DNA of 64,000 bases from Xiphophorus maculatus (GCF_002775205.1 NC_036456.1:22626968-22690967), one strand, 5' to 3'; numbered from the stretch's first letter, positions 10,915 through 23,299 are shown. Notes: generated by a model from the sequence alone, not told the origin. Translations and numbers: made by a program.

Positions 10915-12291
10915 TTAAAATTACAGACAAACTTTAAAAACATTGAAAGAAAGTCAAATTTTATAAAGTACATTCATTTTTCTAATCAGGATTTAATTTG
11001 GTTATAAGTTTCCAAACTTGTTTTTTTACAGGTCAAGACATTTCAAAGCTGGACAAAAATTTAATTTACAAAAAGCCAAAAATATATTTTACCTTCTTTT
11101 ACAATGCATTGTTTAATTTCTACAAAATAAAAATTTATCATTTAAGCAAGCCTCACCTTTTTGATGTAGCCTTTAATTTAATTAGATTTGGATTCATCCA
11201 AAGTCGGCGTTCATTGTTTGTCTCCAGTTTATTACTGAAGTTCACACTGTAGCAGTCACTGGTTTTCACACACATGACCAGTCAGGATTTCCTGGTAGGT
11301 GTGTCTAAAATGTCAAACATAATTTAAACCTCTCAGTACAGATTCCTGCTTTGCATTGTTTAAAACACCTTAAGTGTATAAATAGAAATGCATGATATCA
11401 CCATTAAACCAGCGTAGGCACAAAGAAAATGGTATTTTCACCATTTCTCCTTCAAACTATTAGATCGATGAAACTTTATTATCACGTTTCCATGAGATTC
11501 TTCTTAGATTTTATTAATCTTTTCCACATGACAAAATTCAAACGATCTGAACACAATGACAGGTGGTTTATTAAAATAATCAGATGTTTCACTGCATTTA
11601 AAACTAAACTAAAACTGAAGTTAGATAATATACACAAAAGCTAGAAAAGCTATTGAAGCAAAAGGTCAAAATTGGCATAGAATATGGTGGTTAATTAAAA
11701 GAAGTTTGATTTTATGAAGAATTAAAACCTGACCATACAGAAATGAATTTGAACAAAGACATGCAATACCCATATCTAACCAATAGGTGGCAAAACATTC
11801 CCATTAGCAGAACATCACAGGAAAAGAAAGAAGATTCTGAGCAAATTCTTAAAATTGTAGAAAATTCTTGCTCATGTTTTCATTGCCTTTATTTATTATG
11901 TTATTTTTATGTGTTTGTGTGATGATATATGACAAAATGTAATGTTTATCATTTGTTTCATAATTGGTGACTGCATGTTGTTTTTGTGTTTTTGCAGCTT
12001 TTCTCTGCACCACGTCTATGAAGTACAGCAAACCGAAGTTCAGTAAGGAGTTTATCAACTATTTACCTGTGCAAATGTTTAGAGATCCACCCCGAATAAC
12101 ACACCTGACAACAGACTGGAGGTAATGAAGGGAATATATTGACATTTGTTCACACAAAACAGATGAATTCAACAATTTGAAAATAGCTAAACTGAGCACA
12201 CTTGCTGAGTACAATAAAGCTGGGTTTTGGGATATACTACAGAGAATAGCACTTGAAATGTACCATACAAGTGGACTTGATTGGACATGTT

Positions 12292-13152
12292 CTACCAGCA
12301 ACAGAACCGTTTTTGTGATTTGTTGAGGTAGAGCAGAGGAGCTATCAGACTGATGGGAAGATTAAACCAATCTACACTCGCCAGGATAACACAGGTGGCA
12401 TTTTTACTCAGCAGGGATGAATTTCTCAGTGCATTCAAAACAATTACTGCAATAATCCACAACACCAGCACTCCCAGTATGGCTGTGATGGTGTTGAAAG
12501 CTCTCTGCTTTGACTGGGTGACCCTGAGTTTTTCTCCACCACCCTCTCCTGGTCCTGGATGCATCAGAATGCAGAGAACAGAGATGCTGCAGAAACCTAT
12601 GACTATGATTGCGAAAACCATAATACATATTACTGCTAAGGCTATGTGAGCACCTGACACATCAACATACAGGAATAAAAGTCCAAAGCACAGCATCCAG
12701 ACACAGCTGATGATGATTTTTCTTATCCTGAACCCGCGGGCGTTCCTGGACGTCCGGTAGATGACAGGGTGAACAACAGCCATGTATCGTTCCACACAAG
12801 TTAGGACATGAAACAGAACTTCTCCCATGAAAGTAGATGTAAAAGTACTAATTCCTACAATCATAATTGCCAGATTATTCATTTGCATCCCACAAAGGTA
12901 GAATATGGATCCAGGAGCCCAAAATAGTTCAATCAGAGACAGATTGTAGGTGAAGATGTCAGAGTGACTTGCTGTTTTAAAGGAGCGCTGCTGGCGCCAT
13001 TGTTGAAAGCCCAAGTAGAGGATGAACAGGCAGAGAGGGAGGATGAGGAAAAATTTTGTGGCAAGCATAGCAATGAAGACAAAAATACTACTTGAATCAG
13101 AGCAGTAGTATGCAAAATTATCACCAAGGCTGGAGGTGGAGTTAACCAACAT
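12292..13152 (-). CDS. GPCR-4: 7TM receptor, first copy of the tandem trio
   Basis: Single coding exon, 286 aa from MLVNST. The frame extends upstream only through a CTCCTCAG splice acceptor and has no earlier ATG. Layout: N4-S-T glycosylation site; C17; TM1 about 23 to 48; ICL1 QQWRQQRSFKTASHSD; TM2 with E75 at the usual Asp position; C87; TM3 ending C119-V-E-R-Y (121 to 123) and VHP (127 to 129); W152 in TM4; no TM5 or TM6 Pro; ICL3 HPGPG at 198 to 202; C254 in ECL3; PLLYL at 272 to 276; tail CC at 284 and 285. Differences from GPCR-5 total about 32 residues and sit almost wholly in extracellular and outer-TM segments. Confidence 0.9.
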   Translation of the reverse strand: MLVNSTSSLGDNFAYYCSDSSSIFVFIAMLATKFFLILPLCLFILYLGFQQWRQQRSFKTASHSDIFTYNLSLIELFWAPGSIFYLCGMQMNNLAIMIVGISTFTSTFMGEVLFHVLTCVERYMAVVHPVIYRTSRNARGFRIRKIIISCVWMLCFGLLFLYVDVSGAHIALAVICIMVFAIIVIGFCSISVLCILMHPGPGEGGGEKLRVTQSKQRAFNTITAILGVLVLWIIAVIVLNALRNSSLLSKNATCVILASVDWFNLPISLIAPLLYLNKSQKRFCCW

Positions 13153-13824
13153 GCTGACTGATGAATGTGGACCTGAGGAGACAGAAACACAAGGAAAGAG
13201 CAAAAGTTAGACACATATTTACCTGAACCATAAAACTAAAAGAGGTGACTTTTTTATTCTCCATTATATAAAAACGTGATTCTTGATTCTTAAATTCAAT
13301 CTTTAGAAAACAAAGTCATTAAACAAATAAAAATAATAATGCAACAAAAACAAAAATAAAAATTTTGAAAAATAAAATAAAGTAAAGCACTCAAAAAAAC
13401 TGAACATACCTTAGTGAAAATCTGTACATAATATATAAGTTAGAAATATCTGGATCATCAAGATAAACTTAATTTTCATTACAACACTTTGTGAATCTAT
13501 GGAATTTAACCAAAACCAAGAAAAATGCTCATATACAAATAGAGATATATATTAAAAATATCTTGTATCTTACTTATAAATGCACAGTTGTTCATTGTCG
13601 TCATGATTTAATAGCTTATAAACTACAAATCTGACAAACAGGATCATCCAGAATGAAGCAAACATTAAATCTGAAGGCTGATGAATCTGAACAACTGAAG
13701 CTCAATGATCTCAAACCAATTTTCTCAACATAAATCTGATCAGGTTAAAAAGGAAGCAACAACATCTAAATAAAGAAGGTAACATCCTATTTTCCTTTCT
13801 AAAAGTATTTTTATTAAAACGTAC

Positions 13825-13915
13825 CTTGCTGCTGCTGATGTTTGTTTTTCCTGGTGGCCTTTCTGTCCAAACCCAGTGTGTGTTGCTAATCTCCAAAATG
13901 CTGTGAAGCTGTGAT
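13825..13915 (-). other. Probable non-coding first exon of GPCR-4
   Basis: On the minus strand AGCAGCAGCAAG is followed by GTACGTTTT, a donor about 650 nt upstream of the GPCR-4 acceptor. The same exon and donor recur upstream of GPCR-5, and a diverged version upstream of GPCR-6. A GATAAAGGAAG motif about 40 bp further upstream could be a weak TATA box. The left boundary is set by the donor; the right boundary is approximate. Confidence 0.55.
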
Positions 13916-14897
13916 GGTTTTGACCTGAGTGCTGCTGAGGCTCCTTCCTTTATCAGTGTCAGAACTGACTAATAAATTCAACATGATGTAAATGATAATA
14001 AAAAATGATGCATTTATTCAAAGTGAGCAGCTTGGCACAAACTTAATGGGTTTGGTATATTCATAATCTATCAATCTAGTTAGCAATTTGCATAGAAAAA
14101 CATTTATAGTTAAACCAAACATGAAAGTTTATTTTAAAATATCAACCAATGCTGAACAACATGAATATGACAACTTTGATTTAGACATTTTAAAGAGTTG
14201 AATAAAAGATTCAGTTCAGAGTTTAGATAAATTATTTGGATTCAAACTAAAGCTGCAGAGAATCAACATTTTATTCTGAACTGGTGCAGGTCGTGTTTGA
14301 ACATTTGTGACATGATCAGGAAGTGAAAACACTAAAAGACAAGTGTGTAAATATTTATTAGCTTACAGAAAATCTTACATAAAACAGAAGTGACATTTTA
14401 TTACACAGCAATGCCACATTAGCAATTTCTGAGATCCACAAATTATAGTTTCTCTGTAGCAACACCTTCATACTAAAAGGAAATTTCCTTTTATTCTGTT
14501 GCACTTAAAACAGTCATACAGCAAATCTACCGTTTTGACATCAGAGTTATCCATCCATGGACTATATCTGCTTGTCTTTGCAGGATTTGAGGAGGGGTTT
14601 CTATCTCCAGCAGCCATTATGACAGGACCCCAGTCCACAACAACTAACACACAAAAAAAACACATCAACAAATCTATGCAAGAAATGAGCTAAAAAGGGT
14701 TAAATGTCAAAATTTAAACCTGAGTCTGCATACAAATAATAATTTGTAACAATAGACAAGCACTATATAAATTAAGAGAAAAGAGGAAATAAAACTTTTA
14801 CATCTTTGAAGGTTGTCTTGAATAGTCTAAATAACTTTTGATTTCATATGAAGTCATTCATATCTTTCTTATTTCTGTGTTTTGGCAGCTACATGTT
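13826..14897. repeat. Duplicated intergenic block, copy A (upstream GPCR-4 / downstream GPCR-5)
   Basis: This stretch is nearly identical to 16200 to 17279, offset 2374 bp at its start and 2382 bp at its end. It includes the first exon of GPCR-4, its upstream region and the 3' flank of GPCR-5. The pair defines the boundaries of the tandem duplication unit, about 2.4 kb. Short open frames inside (for example 14468 to 14671) exist in both copies but have no recognisable product. Confidence 0.85.
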
Positions 14898-15758
14898 CTA
14901 CCAGCAACAGAACCGTTTTCCTGACCTGCTCAGGTAGAGCAGAGGAGCTATCAGACTGATGGGAAGATTAAACCAGTTTGCACTCGCCAGGATAACACAG
15001 CTTGCATCTCTGCTCAGCAGGGATGAATTTTTCAGTGCATTTGAAACAATTACTGCAATAATCCACAACACCAGCACTCCCAGTATGGCTGTGATGGTGT
15101 TGAAAGCTCTCTGCTTTGACTGGGTGACCCTGAGTTTTTCTCCACCACCCTCTCCTGGTCCTGGATGCATCAGAATGCAGAGAACAGAGATGCTGCAGAA
15201 ACCTATGATCATGATTGCGAAAACCATAATACATATTACTGCTAAGGCTATGTAAGCACCAGATGCATCAGCATTCAGGAATAAAAGTCCAAAGCACAGC
15301 ATCCAGACACAGCTGATGATGATTTTTCTTATCCTGAACCCGCGGGCGTTCCTGGACGTCCGGTAGATGACAGGGTGAACAACAGCCATGTACCGTTCCA
15401 CACAAGTTAGGACATGAAGCAGAATTTCTCCGGTGAAAGTAAATGAAATACTACTAATTCCTACAATCATAATTGCCAGATTATTCATTTGCATCCCACA
15501 AAGGTAGAATATGGATCCAGGAGCCCAAAACAGTTCAATCAGAGACAGATTGTAGGTGAAGATGTCAGAGTGACTTGCTGTTTTAAAGGAGCGCTGCTGG
15601 CGCCATTGTTGAAAGCCCAAGTAGAGGATGAACAGGCAGAGAGGGAGGATGAGGAAAAATTTAGTGGCAAGCATAGCAATAGAGATGAAAATACTACTTG
15701 AATCATAGCAGAAGTATGTAAGATTATTATCATGACTGGAGGTGGAGTTAACCAACAT
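14898..15758 (-). CDS. GPCR-5: 7TM receptor, second copy of the tandem trio
   Basis: Single coding exon, 286 aa from MLVNST, about 89% identical to GPCR-4 by my count. Residues 27 to 102, 115 to 161 and 185 to 238 are unchanged from GPCR-4. From residue 187 to the C-terminus it differs from GPCR-6 at only one position. TM3 ends CVERYMAVVHP. The ECL3 Cys is in ASCVIL, and the tail ends GKRFCCW. The acceptor lies 20 nt upstream of the ATG, as in its two sisters. The 5' intron has been remodelled: relative to GPCR-4 it lacks roughly 390 bp and carries a unique insert of about 130 bp near 16050 to 16180. Confidence 0.9.
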   Translation of the reverse strand: MLVNSTSSHDNNLTYFCYDSSSIFISIAMLATKFFLILPLCLFILYLGFQQWRQQRSFKTASHSDIFTYNLSLIELFWAPGSIFYLCGMQMNNLAIMIVGISSISFTFTGEILLHVLTCVERYMAVVHPVIYRTSRNARGFRIRKIIISCVWMLCFGLLFLNADASGAYIALAVICIMVFAIMIIGFCSISVLCILMHPGPGEGGGEKLRVTQSKQRAFNTITAILGVLVLWIIAVIVSNALKNSSLLSRDASCVILASANWFNLPISLIAPLLYLSRSGKRFCCW

Positions 15759-16198
15759 GCTGACTGATGAATGTGGACCTGAGGAGACAGAAACACAAGG
15801 AAGGAGCAAAAGTTAGACACATATTTACCTGAACCATAAAACTAAAAGGGATGACTTTTTTTATTCTCCGTTATATAAAAATGTGATTCTTGATTCTTAA
15901 ATTCAATCTTTAGAAAACAATGTCATTAAACAAAAAATATTAAATGCCACATAAAAAACAATACAAGTTTTGAAAAATAAAATAAAAATAAAGCACTCAA
16001 AAAACAAAAGAAAATAAAGCAGGTAACATCCTATTTTCCTTTCTAAAACAGAAAAAAAATTTTAGACATTGATACATCTCAGCAGAGCGATGGGTCAACC
16101 CACTGTCCTTCTGCAACTGTAAGCTTGGGATGGGCAGTTTGGAGTGGAAGAAGAGCATATACTTCTTTGGGGTGAAAAGTATTTTTATTAAAACGTAC

Positions 16199-16290
16199 CT
16201 TGCTGCTGCTGATGTTTGTTTTTCCTGGTGGCCTTTCTGTCCAAACCCAGTGTGTGTTGCTAATCTCCAAAATGCTGTGAAGCTGTGATG
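16199..16290 (-). other. Probable non-coding first exon of GPCR-5
   Basis: Same sequence and same GTACGT donor as the first exon of GPCR-4, about 420 nt upstream of the coding-exon acceptor. Its retention in the duplicate argues that the promoter was copied with the gene. Confidence 0.55.
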
Positions 16291-17279
16291 GTTTTGACCT
16301 GAGTGCTGCTGAGGCTCCTTCCTTTATCAGTGTCAGAACTGACTAATAAATTCAACATGATGTAAATGATAATAAAAAATGATGCATTTATTCAAAGTGA
16401 ACAACTTTCCACAAACTTAATGGGTTTGGTATATTCATAATCTATCAATCTAGTTAGCAATTTGCATAGTAAACATTTATAGTTAAACCAAACATGAAAG
16501 TTTATTTTAAAATATCAACCAATGCTGAACAACATGAATATGACAACTTTGATTTAGACATTTTAAAGAGTTGAATAAAAGATTCAGTTCAGAGTTTAGA
16601 TAAATTAGTTGGATTCAAACTAAAGCTGCAGAGAATCAACATTTTATTCTGAACTGGTGCAGGTCGTGTTTGAACATTTGTGACATGATCAGGAAGTGAA
16701 AACACTAAAAGACAAGTGTGTAAATATTTATTAGCTTACAGAAAATCTTACATAAAACAGAAGTGACATTTTATTACACAGCAATGCCACATTAGGCTAC
16801 CAAGCAATTTCTGAGATTCAGAAATGTTAGTTTCTCAGTAGCAACAACTTCATACTAAAAGGAAATTTCCTTTTATTCTGTTGCACTTAAAACAGTCATA
16901 CAGCAAATCTACCGTTTTGACATCAGAGTTATCCATCCATGGACTATATCTGCTTGTCTTTGCAGGATTTGAGGAGGGGTTTCTATCTCCAGCAGCCATT
17001 ATGACAGGACCCCAGTCCACAACAACTAACACACACAAAAAACACATCAACAAATCTATGCAAGAAATGAGCTAAAAAGGGTTAAATGTCAAAATTTAAA
17101 CCTGAGTCTGCATACAAATAATAATTTGTAACAATAGACAAGCACTATATAAATTAAGACAAAAGAGGAAATAAAACATTTACATCTTTGAAGGTTGTCT
17201 TGAATAGTCTAAATAACATTTGATTTCATATGAAGTCATTCATATCTTTCTTATTTCTGTGTTTTGGCAGCTACATGTT
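16200..17279. repeat. Duplicated intergenic block, copy B (upstream GPCR-5 / downstream GPCR-6)
   Basis: Near-identical partner of 13826 to 14897. Small differences include an extra TAGGCTACCA-like insertion near 16795. An older, partial copy of the same sequence is recognisable at 19230 to 19390 and again, split by an insertion, at 19905 to 20012 plus 20656 to 21000. Confidence 0.85.
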
Positions 17280-18140
17280 CTACCAGCAACAGAACCGTTT
17301 TCCTGACCTGCTCAGGTAGAGCAGAGGAGCTATCAGACTGATGGGAAGATTAAACCAGTTTGCACTCGCCAGGATAACACAGCTTGCATCTCTGCTCAGC
17401 AGGGATGAATTTCTCAGTGCATTTGAAACAATTACTGCAATAATCCACAACACCAGCACTCCCAGTATGGCTGTGATGGTGTTGAAAGCTCTCTGCTTTG
17501 ACTGGGTGACCCTGAGTTTTTCTCCACCACCCTCTCCTGGTCCTGGATGCATCAGAATGCAGAGAACAGAGATGCTGCAGAAACTTATGATCATGATGGC
17601 AACAGCCAGAAGACATAACATTGCTGAGGTTCTGAAAGTGCCTTTTACATCTATAAGAAGGAATAAAAGTCCAAAGCACAGCATCCAGACACAGCTGATG
17701 ATGATTTTTCTTATCCTGAACCCGCGGGCGTTCCTGGATGTCCGGTAGATGACAGGGTGAACAACAGCCATGTACCGTTCCACACAAGTTAGGACATGAA
17801 ACAGAATTTCTCCGGTGAAAGTAAATGAAAAACCACAAATTCCTAAAATCAACATTGCCAGATTATTCCTATGCATCCCACAAAGGTAGATTATGGATCC
17901 AGGAGCCCAAAACAGTTCAATCAGAGACAGATTGTAGGTGAAGATGTCAGAGTGACTTGCTGTTTTAAAGGAGCGCTGCTGGCGCCATTGTTGAAAGCCC
18001 AAGTAGAGGATGAACAGGCAGAGAGGGAGGATGAGGAAAGATTTTGTTGCCATCATAGCAATAGAGATGAAAATAGTACTTAAAGTGGAGCAATAATGTG
18101 TAAAATTATCATCAAAGCTGGAGGTGGAGTTAACTAACAT
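17280..18140 (-). CDS. GPCR-6: 7TM receptor, third copy of the tandem trio
   Basis: Single coding exon, 286 aa from MLVNST. ICL1, TM2 start, ICL2, ICL3 and the whole C-terminal third match GPCR-5. The N-terminus, the ECL1/TM3 top and especially the TM4-ECL2-TM5 segment (about residues 162 to 186) differ at many positions, with about 16 changes in 25 residues. TM3 ends CVERYMAVVHP. The acceptor is again 20 nt before the ATG. The 5' intron contains a block of about 485 bp (18203 to 18687) not present in GPCR-4 or GPCR-5. The divergence pattern suggests a changed ligand pocket with an unchanged cytoplasmic face. Confidence 0.9.
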   Translation of the reverse strand: MLVNSTSSFDDNFTHYCSTLSTIFISIAMMATKSFLILPLCLFILYLGFQQWRQQRSFKTASHSDIFTYNLSLIELFWAPGSIIYLCGMHRNNLAMLILGICGFSFTFTGEILFHVLTCVERYMAVVHPVIYRTSRNARGFRIRKIIISCVWMLCFGLLFLLIDVKGTFRTSAMLCLLAVAIMIISFCSISVLCILMHPGPGEGGGEKLRVTQSKQRAFNTITAILGVLVLWIIAVIVSNALRNSSLLSRDASCVILASANWFNLPISLIAPLLYLSRSGKRFCCW

Positions 18141-18202
18141 GCTGACTGATGAATGTGGACCTGAGGAGACAGAAACACAAGGAAAGAGCAAAAGTTAGAC
18201 AT

Positions 18203-18687
18203 AAATAAATGGTTGTATTAATCATTGCAGCAATAATGCTGTGATGACCTCAGTGAGGAATGTTGGCCAACTGACAGACCTTCTGTTTGAAACCAGAATA
18301 AATCTCTAAAGTCCTCACATTTCCTAAACTGATTAGGAAGGCGACTCCTTAATGTCTGAGATTGAATTAATTTCTAATCAGTTCTTCTCTGAACTGATTC
18401 CTTAAATGTTTAGTGGATCAGGATAATCTCTAAGTTTTCCTCACGTCTTTCTATGCCTTTTCAGTCAACATTTTTGAAGCTGCCTGATATTTGAGCTTGA
18501 AAAATAAAACTGTTGTGTTACTGAAGTGAAACAGAAGTTGCCCAATGAAACACGGCCCTGCATATTGAGTGATTACATTGTTGTCTTTGCGTTCAAAACA
18601 TTTGTTTTCCACCAAGGACAAAATATCTGTTCTTCAGTAGATTAGAAATACATCGAAGCTTTCATTAATTAAAAAGATTATTATGCT
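18203..18687. other. Insertion in the 5' intron of GPCR-6
   Basis: In GPCR-4 and GPCR-5 the sequence AGTTAGACACATATTTACC continues directly to CTGAACCATAAAACTAAAA. Here the first part breaks at about 18203 and the second resumes at about 18687 (TTTTACCTGAACAGTG). The block between has no open frame, obvious termini or recognised repeat family. Confidence 0.5.
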
Positions 18688-19124
18688 TTTACCTGAACAG
18701 TGAAACTAAAAATGAGTGCCAGCTGTCAGTTCTACACTTAAAAAAAATCTAATCTGTAATAATAATAATAAAAAATTCAAACTGATCTCAAGAATACAAC
18801 GCTACATTTTTTGCCATCTATGTTTTCGGTATGAAAAGCCTTCAGTGTCAAAATGCGCTCAACTAATTTTATCTGTGGAGTTTAAGTTTTTCATATACTT
18901 AAATATTTATTTTTAAAGTTTGCATATTTATCTTACTTATAAATTCACAGTAATATTTTTTTACATAGCTGAACAACTTCAGCTCAATAACTTAAAACCC
19001 ATTTGCTTGACATAAATTTAATCTAATTAAAAAGGAATCAATGGCAAAACAAAGAACACCTAGCAAGAAAATAAAGCAAATTACAACTTAAATTTCAAAA
19101 AGTATTTTCATAAAACAAACTTAC

Positions 19125-19215
19125 CTTGTTACTGATTAAATTTTTTGCCTAATGGCCTTTTTCCCATTCATCCAAACTCAGTGTCTGTCCTTATATCTAA
19201 TATGCTGCGATGACT
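19125..19215 (-). other. Probable non-coding first exon of GPCR-6
   Basis: Diverged homologue of the GPCR-4 and GPCR-5 first exons. On the minus strand AGTAACAAG is followed by GTAAGTTTG. The intron to the coding exon is about 965 nt, lengthened by the insertion at 18203 to 18687. Confidence 0.5.
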
Positions 19216-19837
19216 TTGACCTCAGTGTTACTGCGATGATCATAAAAATGATGCATTTATTCAAAGTAAGCAACTTTACACAAACGTGTACATAATAGGT
19301 GGCTAACTAGAAAGATATTTTCATAATCTTTCTCGTTAGCCATTTGCAAAGTTTAACGCTTAAGGAAATGAGCCAGAACCCAACATGCAGCCACAAGGGA
19401 AGTGATTACCAAACGTTTGATCAGAAACCATGTGTGTTGATGGGGTCCTGTCCACTCAGTGTGGGAGGAGTTTGTCCACGGGAACAGAAAAGATTCCCAT
19501 CAAAAGCTGTATGAACACTTTCTGCTTTCTCGCAGTTTCCTACTGAAGTAAAGAGAAAAGTGAGAAAATGGGCTTGTGTGCGTGCATGTAGGCGTGTAGC
19601 GGTGTGGTGTGTGTGTGGTAAAATACACATAGCTGCAAGGAAACATATAGAATTGGACATTTTTAAAAATCTTTTATACCCTTTAACGTGACTGCCGAAC
19701 AGTCTCTATGTAAAAAGTAGACGCAGGGGGAGTTGCAAATGTGTAAAATAAATACATTTTCAATTTATATATAGAGTGCACCTATTAAGACAAATAGAAA
19801 AAATTTTATATACTTCCACCTATTTTAAAAAAGATTT

Positions 19838-19886
19838 TAAACTTTAAAACGGGTCAATTTGACCCGCAACATAACAGGAGGGTTAA
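19838..19886. mobile_element. Terminus of a piggyBac-like MITE
   Basis: Contains the palindrome GGGTCAATTTGACCC followed by GCAACATAACAGGAGGGTTAA, which ends in TTAA. This arrangement matches a terminus of TTAA-targeting non-autonomous elements common in fish, from memory. The opposite end may be near 19678 (CCCTTTAACG), which would make an element of about 210 bp. Confidence 0.45.
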
Positions 19887-20012
19887 GACTGCCTGCTAGT
19901 TTAAACATGATTCAAATAATCATAAAAAACGACTGCATTTATTCAAACTAAGCAGATTTGCACAAACATGTACTTAATGGGTTGGGTATATACATAATCT
20001 ATCAATTTGAAA

Positions 20013-20655
<643 letters not shown>

Positions 20656-21214
20656 AACTAGCTAGTTTGCTATTTGCAAAGTGAAACATTTATAATCAGC
20701 CCACACATGAAAGTTGATTTGGACATTTTAAGCAGTTGAATCAATAATTCAGTTCGGTTTAGATGAATTAGTTGGATTAGTTGTAGAGAATCTACGTTGT
20801 TTTTTGTTTTATGTGGCGTCAGGTTGAACTGGCGTTTGAACAGATGTGACGTCATTACTGCAGTAAAAACAATGTGGAATGAAAGACAAGTTTTCCTCTA
20901 TCTGAGATAGTTTACATACATTTATTAGCTTACGGAGAATGTCACAAAAATATAACAGAAGTGACATTTTATTACACAGCAAAGCCACATGAGGTCAATT
21001 CATGAGCACAAGCAGTCGGAGTATAAATGACTATAACTGACAATGATTACAAAGCAGAATTACAAAGATGTAAAATAGCTCAACTTTAGCTACAAGTTAA
21101 TGTTTTTAAATTGAGAACCTCTAAACTTTCACCTAATACACACCTACTGTACATATACAGCTACATATTTCAGCAGGATATTTTGGAATATGTAGCTCTA
21201 ATCTTTTTTCTGTA

Positions 21215-22036
21215 TTAGTTGGGAGACAGTTTTCCTGCTTTGTGAAGATACAACAGAGGCAACACCAAACAGCTAGGAAGATTAGAAAAGCCAAAGCTCA
21301 GCCCCACAATGCAGGCAACAGGAGAAGCTAACAAAGGAGAATCTGACAACACAGTTGTACCCAGTAAGCCTAAAAACCACAACCACTGCATGCCTGATAT
21401 GACTGTGATAGTGTGGAAAGCTCTTTGCTTTGATTGGTCAACCGGCCCTTTTTCTCCAGGCCCTGGATGAGTCAGAGCACAGAGAACTGACAAACTGCAG
21501 AAAGATGAAACTATTACAGCAAAAGACAAAAGACATAACAATAATGTGATTTTAATTGCATATGATGGAATTAGATTAAGGCTTGTGATTCCTAGGGACA
21601 GCAGCCAGACACACCCGATGCTGATGGTTCTGATCCTCACCCCACTGGTGTTCCTCATCCTGAGGTAGAGGATGGGATGAACCACAGCGATGTAGCGGTC
21701 TGCACAGGTCAGGGTGTGAAATAAAACTTCTCCATAAAAACTAGTCATAGTCATAAATATGGTTAAATTTTTGAAGACTGTGAGGTTATAGTAAGTAAAA
21801 TATATTTGAAGGACGTATCCAAGGACCCAAAAGAGCTCCATGGCAGCCAGGTGGTAGGTGATGATGTCAAAATGGCTCGCTGTGTTAAAGGAGCGATGCT
21901 GGCGCCACTTTTGGAGACCTAGATAAAGAACGAAGGTGGAAAGAGGAAGGAGCAGGAAGACTCTGATCCAGGAGATGGAAATGAAGATGTTGTTGCAGTG
22001 CTGGAATAGTAGAGAGTTTTCTGACATATTCATCAT
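21215..22036 (-). CDS. GPCR-7: short 7TM receptor family member
   Basis: Single coding exon, 273 aa, the shortest member. The start is the first ATG (MMNMSEN), 13 nt after a TTTGCAG acceptor; codons 2 and 4 are also ATG. N3-M-S is a glycosylation site and C14 is the N-terminal Cys. TM2 has LAAMELFWVLG. TM3 ends CADRYIAVVHP, with a true DRY. ICL3 is trimmed (HPGPGEKGPVDQSKQRAF). The ECL3 Cys is in VACIVG. TM7 ends LPLLYLHKAGKL with almost no tail (SPN). Its 3' flank (20656 to 21000) is homologous to the 3' flanks of GPCR-5 and GPCR-6, placing it in the same tandem series although its coding sequence is much more diverged. Confidence 0.89.
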   Translation of the reverse strand: MMNMSENSLLFQHCNNIFISISWIRVFLLLPLSTFVLYLGLQKWRQHRSFNTASHFDIITYHLAAMELFWVLGYVLQIYFTYYNLTVFKNLTIFMTMTSFYGEVLFHTLTCADRYIAVVHPILYLRMRNTSGVRIRTISIGCVWLLSLGITSLNLIPSYAIKITLLLCLLSFAVIVSSFCSLSVLCALTHPGPGEKGPVDQSKQRAFHTITVISGMQWLWFLGLLGTTVLSDSPLLASPVACIVGLSFGFSNLPSCLVLPLLYLHKAGKLSPN

Positions 22037-22837
22037 GTACGGTGCTGATCTGCAAACAAAAACGAGAACATGACGGATTTAGGAAAACACAAGAATATTG
22101 CTTTTAAAATACGCTAGAGCAGTGGTCTACACCTTCACAGTCCAAAGAGCCAATCATCAAACTTTGAATATCTACTGTAGAAAATTTATTTTTGTCAAGA
22201 GCTGACATTTGATTTCTATGTTTAGGTTTCAAAGAAGCAACAAAACAAGCAGTTTGGAAAAATACTATGGATACATTTTCTTCTTCGAGATGTTAATATT
22301 AGTGGAAAATGTAAAAACAAAAGCACATAGTTTCTGATAAAAGGAGAGGGAAGCTTTCACATTTTAAATACAGAACCTAGGTGGTGTTGATTTCATATCT
22401 GTATTTAAAGACATTACTTGTATTTTAATCATGTTAGCCAAACTTATGAAGAGCTTTAACATCATTTAGTCTAATCACAGCAGACTTTCAGAAATTTTCA
22501 ACATTTATGTCAAAATGTACAGAAGCTCATTAATTCTCTAAACTGAAAAAAACCATCCTGTATGTTGAAAACATAAAGGCATCATTTTGGTCAGCAAACA
22601 CCTTGACTACATTACAGTCACTTGATTTGATTTCAATTCTATCATTAAATGTTTGCACATGCAGGCAATCATGAATTTTCAACTCTCTTTTTAGCGAAGT
22701 TTGACATTGTGAAGAAGTTGTACAATAACATTTCTTTGCTACTTGCAAAGCAGCAATAAAGTTCAATGTATGAAAATTATTCATAGTTTTAACTACCACT
22801 ATAGAAATTTAAAGACAATTTTGAAAAACACACAAAC

Positions 22838-22890
22838 CTTGGCAGATTATTCTTGTTTCCAGGTGGCAGTCACTGAGTCTCTCTGCTCAC
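22838..22890 (-). other. Possible non-coding first exon of GPCR-7
   Basis: On the minus strand AATCTGCCAAG is followed by GTTTGTGTG, an acceptable donor, about 790 nt upstream of the coding-exon acceptor. The extent is approximate. Confidence 0.35.
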
Positions 22891-23299
22891 TCTCAATCCT
22901 GAATTTATGCTTCTTTATCAGAGCAACTGTGATACTTATTGGTCAGTCACAACTGGTCTGATTACATAATAAATTACATAATCTGTCAAGATTAAATATG
23001 GTCTTCATATTTGTTTATTTAGGTTGTTCCATCAAATATAATTCAAACATGTCACTTCATAAAATATGTCTGTTTCAATCATGAAAAATAAACAAACCAA
23101 AGTGAATCGAATATTGAATATTATTTCCATATCTCCAAAACAGCAACAATGATTCAACCTAAGTCTCCATTATATATGTCATAATTAAAATAACCTGTAA
23201 TTGTTTATTCAAATAAAAATATTCAAAAAAGTCATTCAATCATTTATATAGTCAGACATCTGTGACTTTACAACAACCATGTTTATTTTTTTGTCATAT

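Larger units (their letters stand above)
10662..12291. other. Intergenic between GPCR-3 and GPCR-4
   Basis: No gene recognised. Contains a telomere-like inverted repeat (10832 to 10862), an (AT)n tract (10877 to 10914) and AT-rich unique sequence. A first exon for GPCR-3 should lie in the right part, but I could not pick a convincing donor. The short open frames have no motifs. Confidence 0.5.

Noticed and set aside
13153..13203. 17-codon N-terminal extension of GPCR-4 (and the same in GPCR-5 and GPCR-6)
   Set aside because: No ATG; the extension reads through the CTCCTCAG acceptor into the leader intron.
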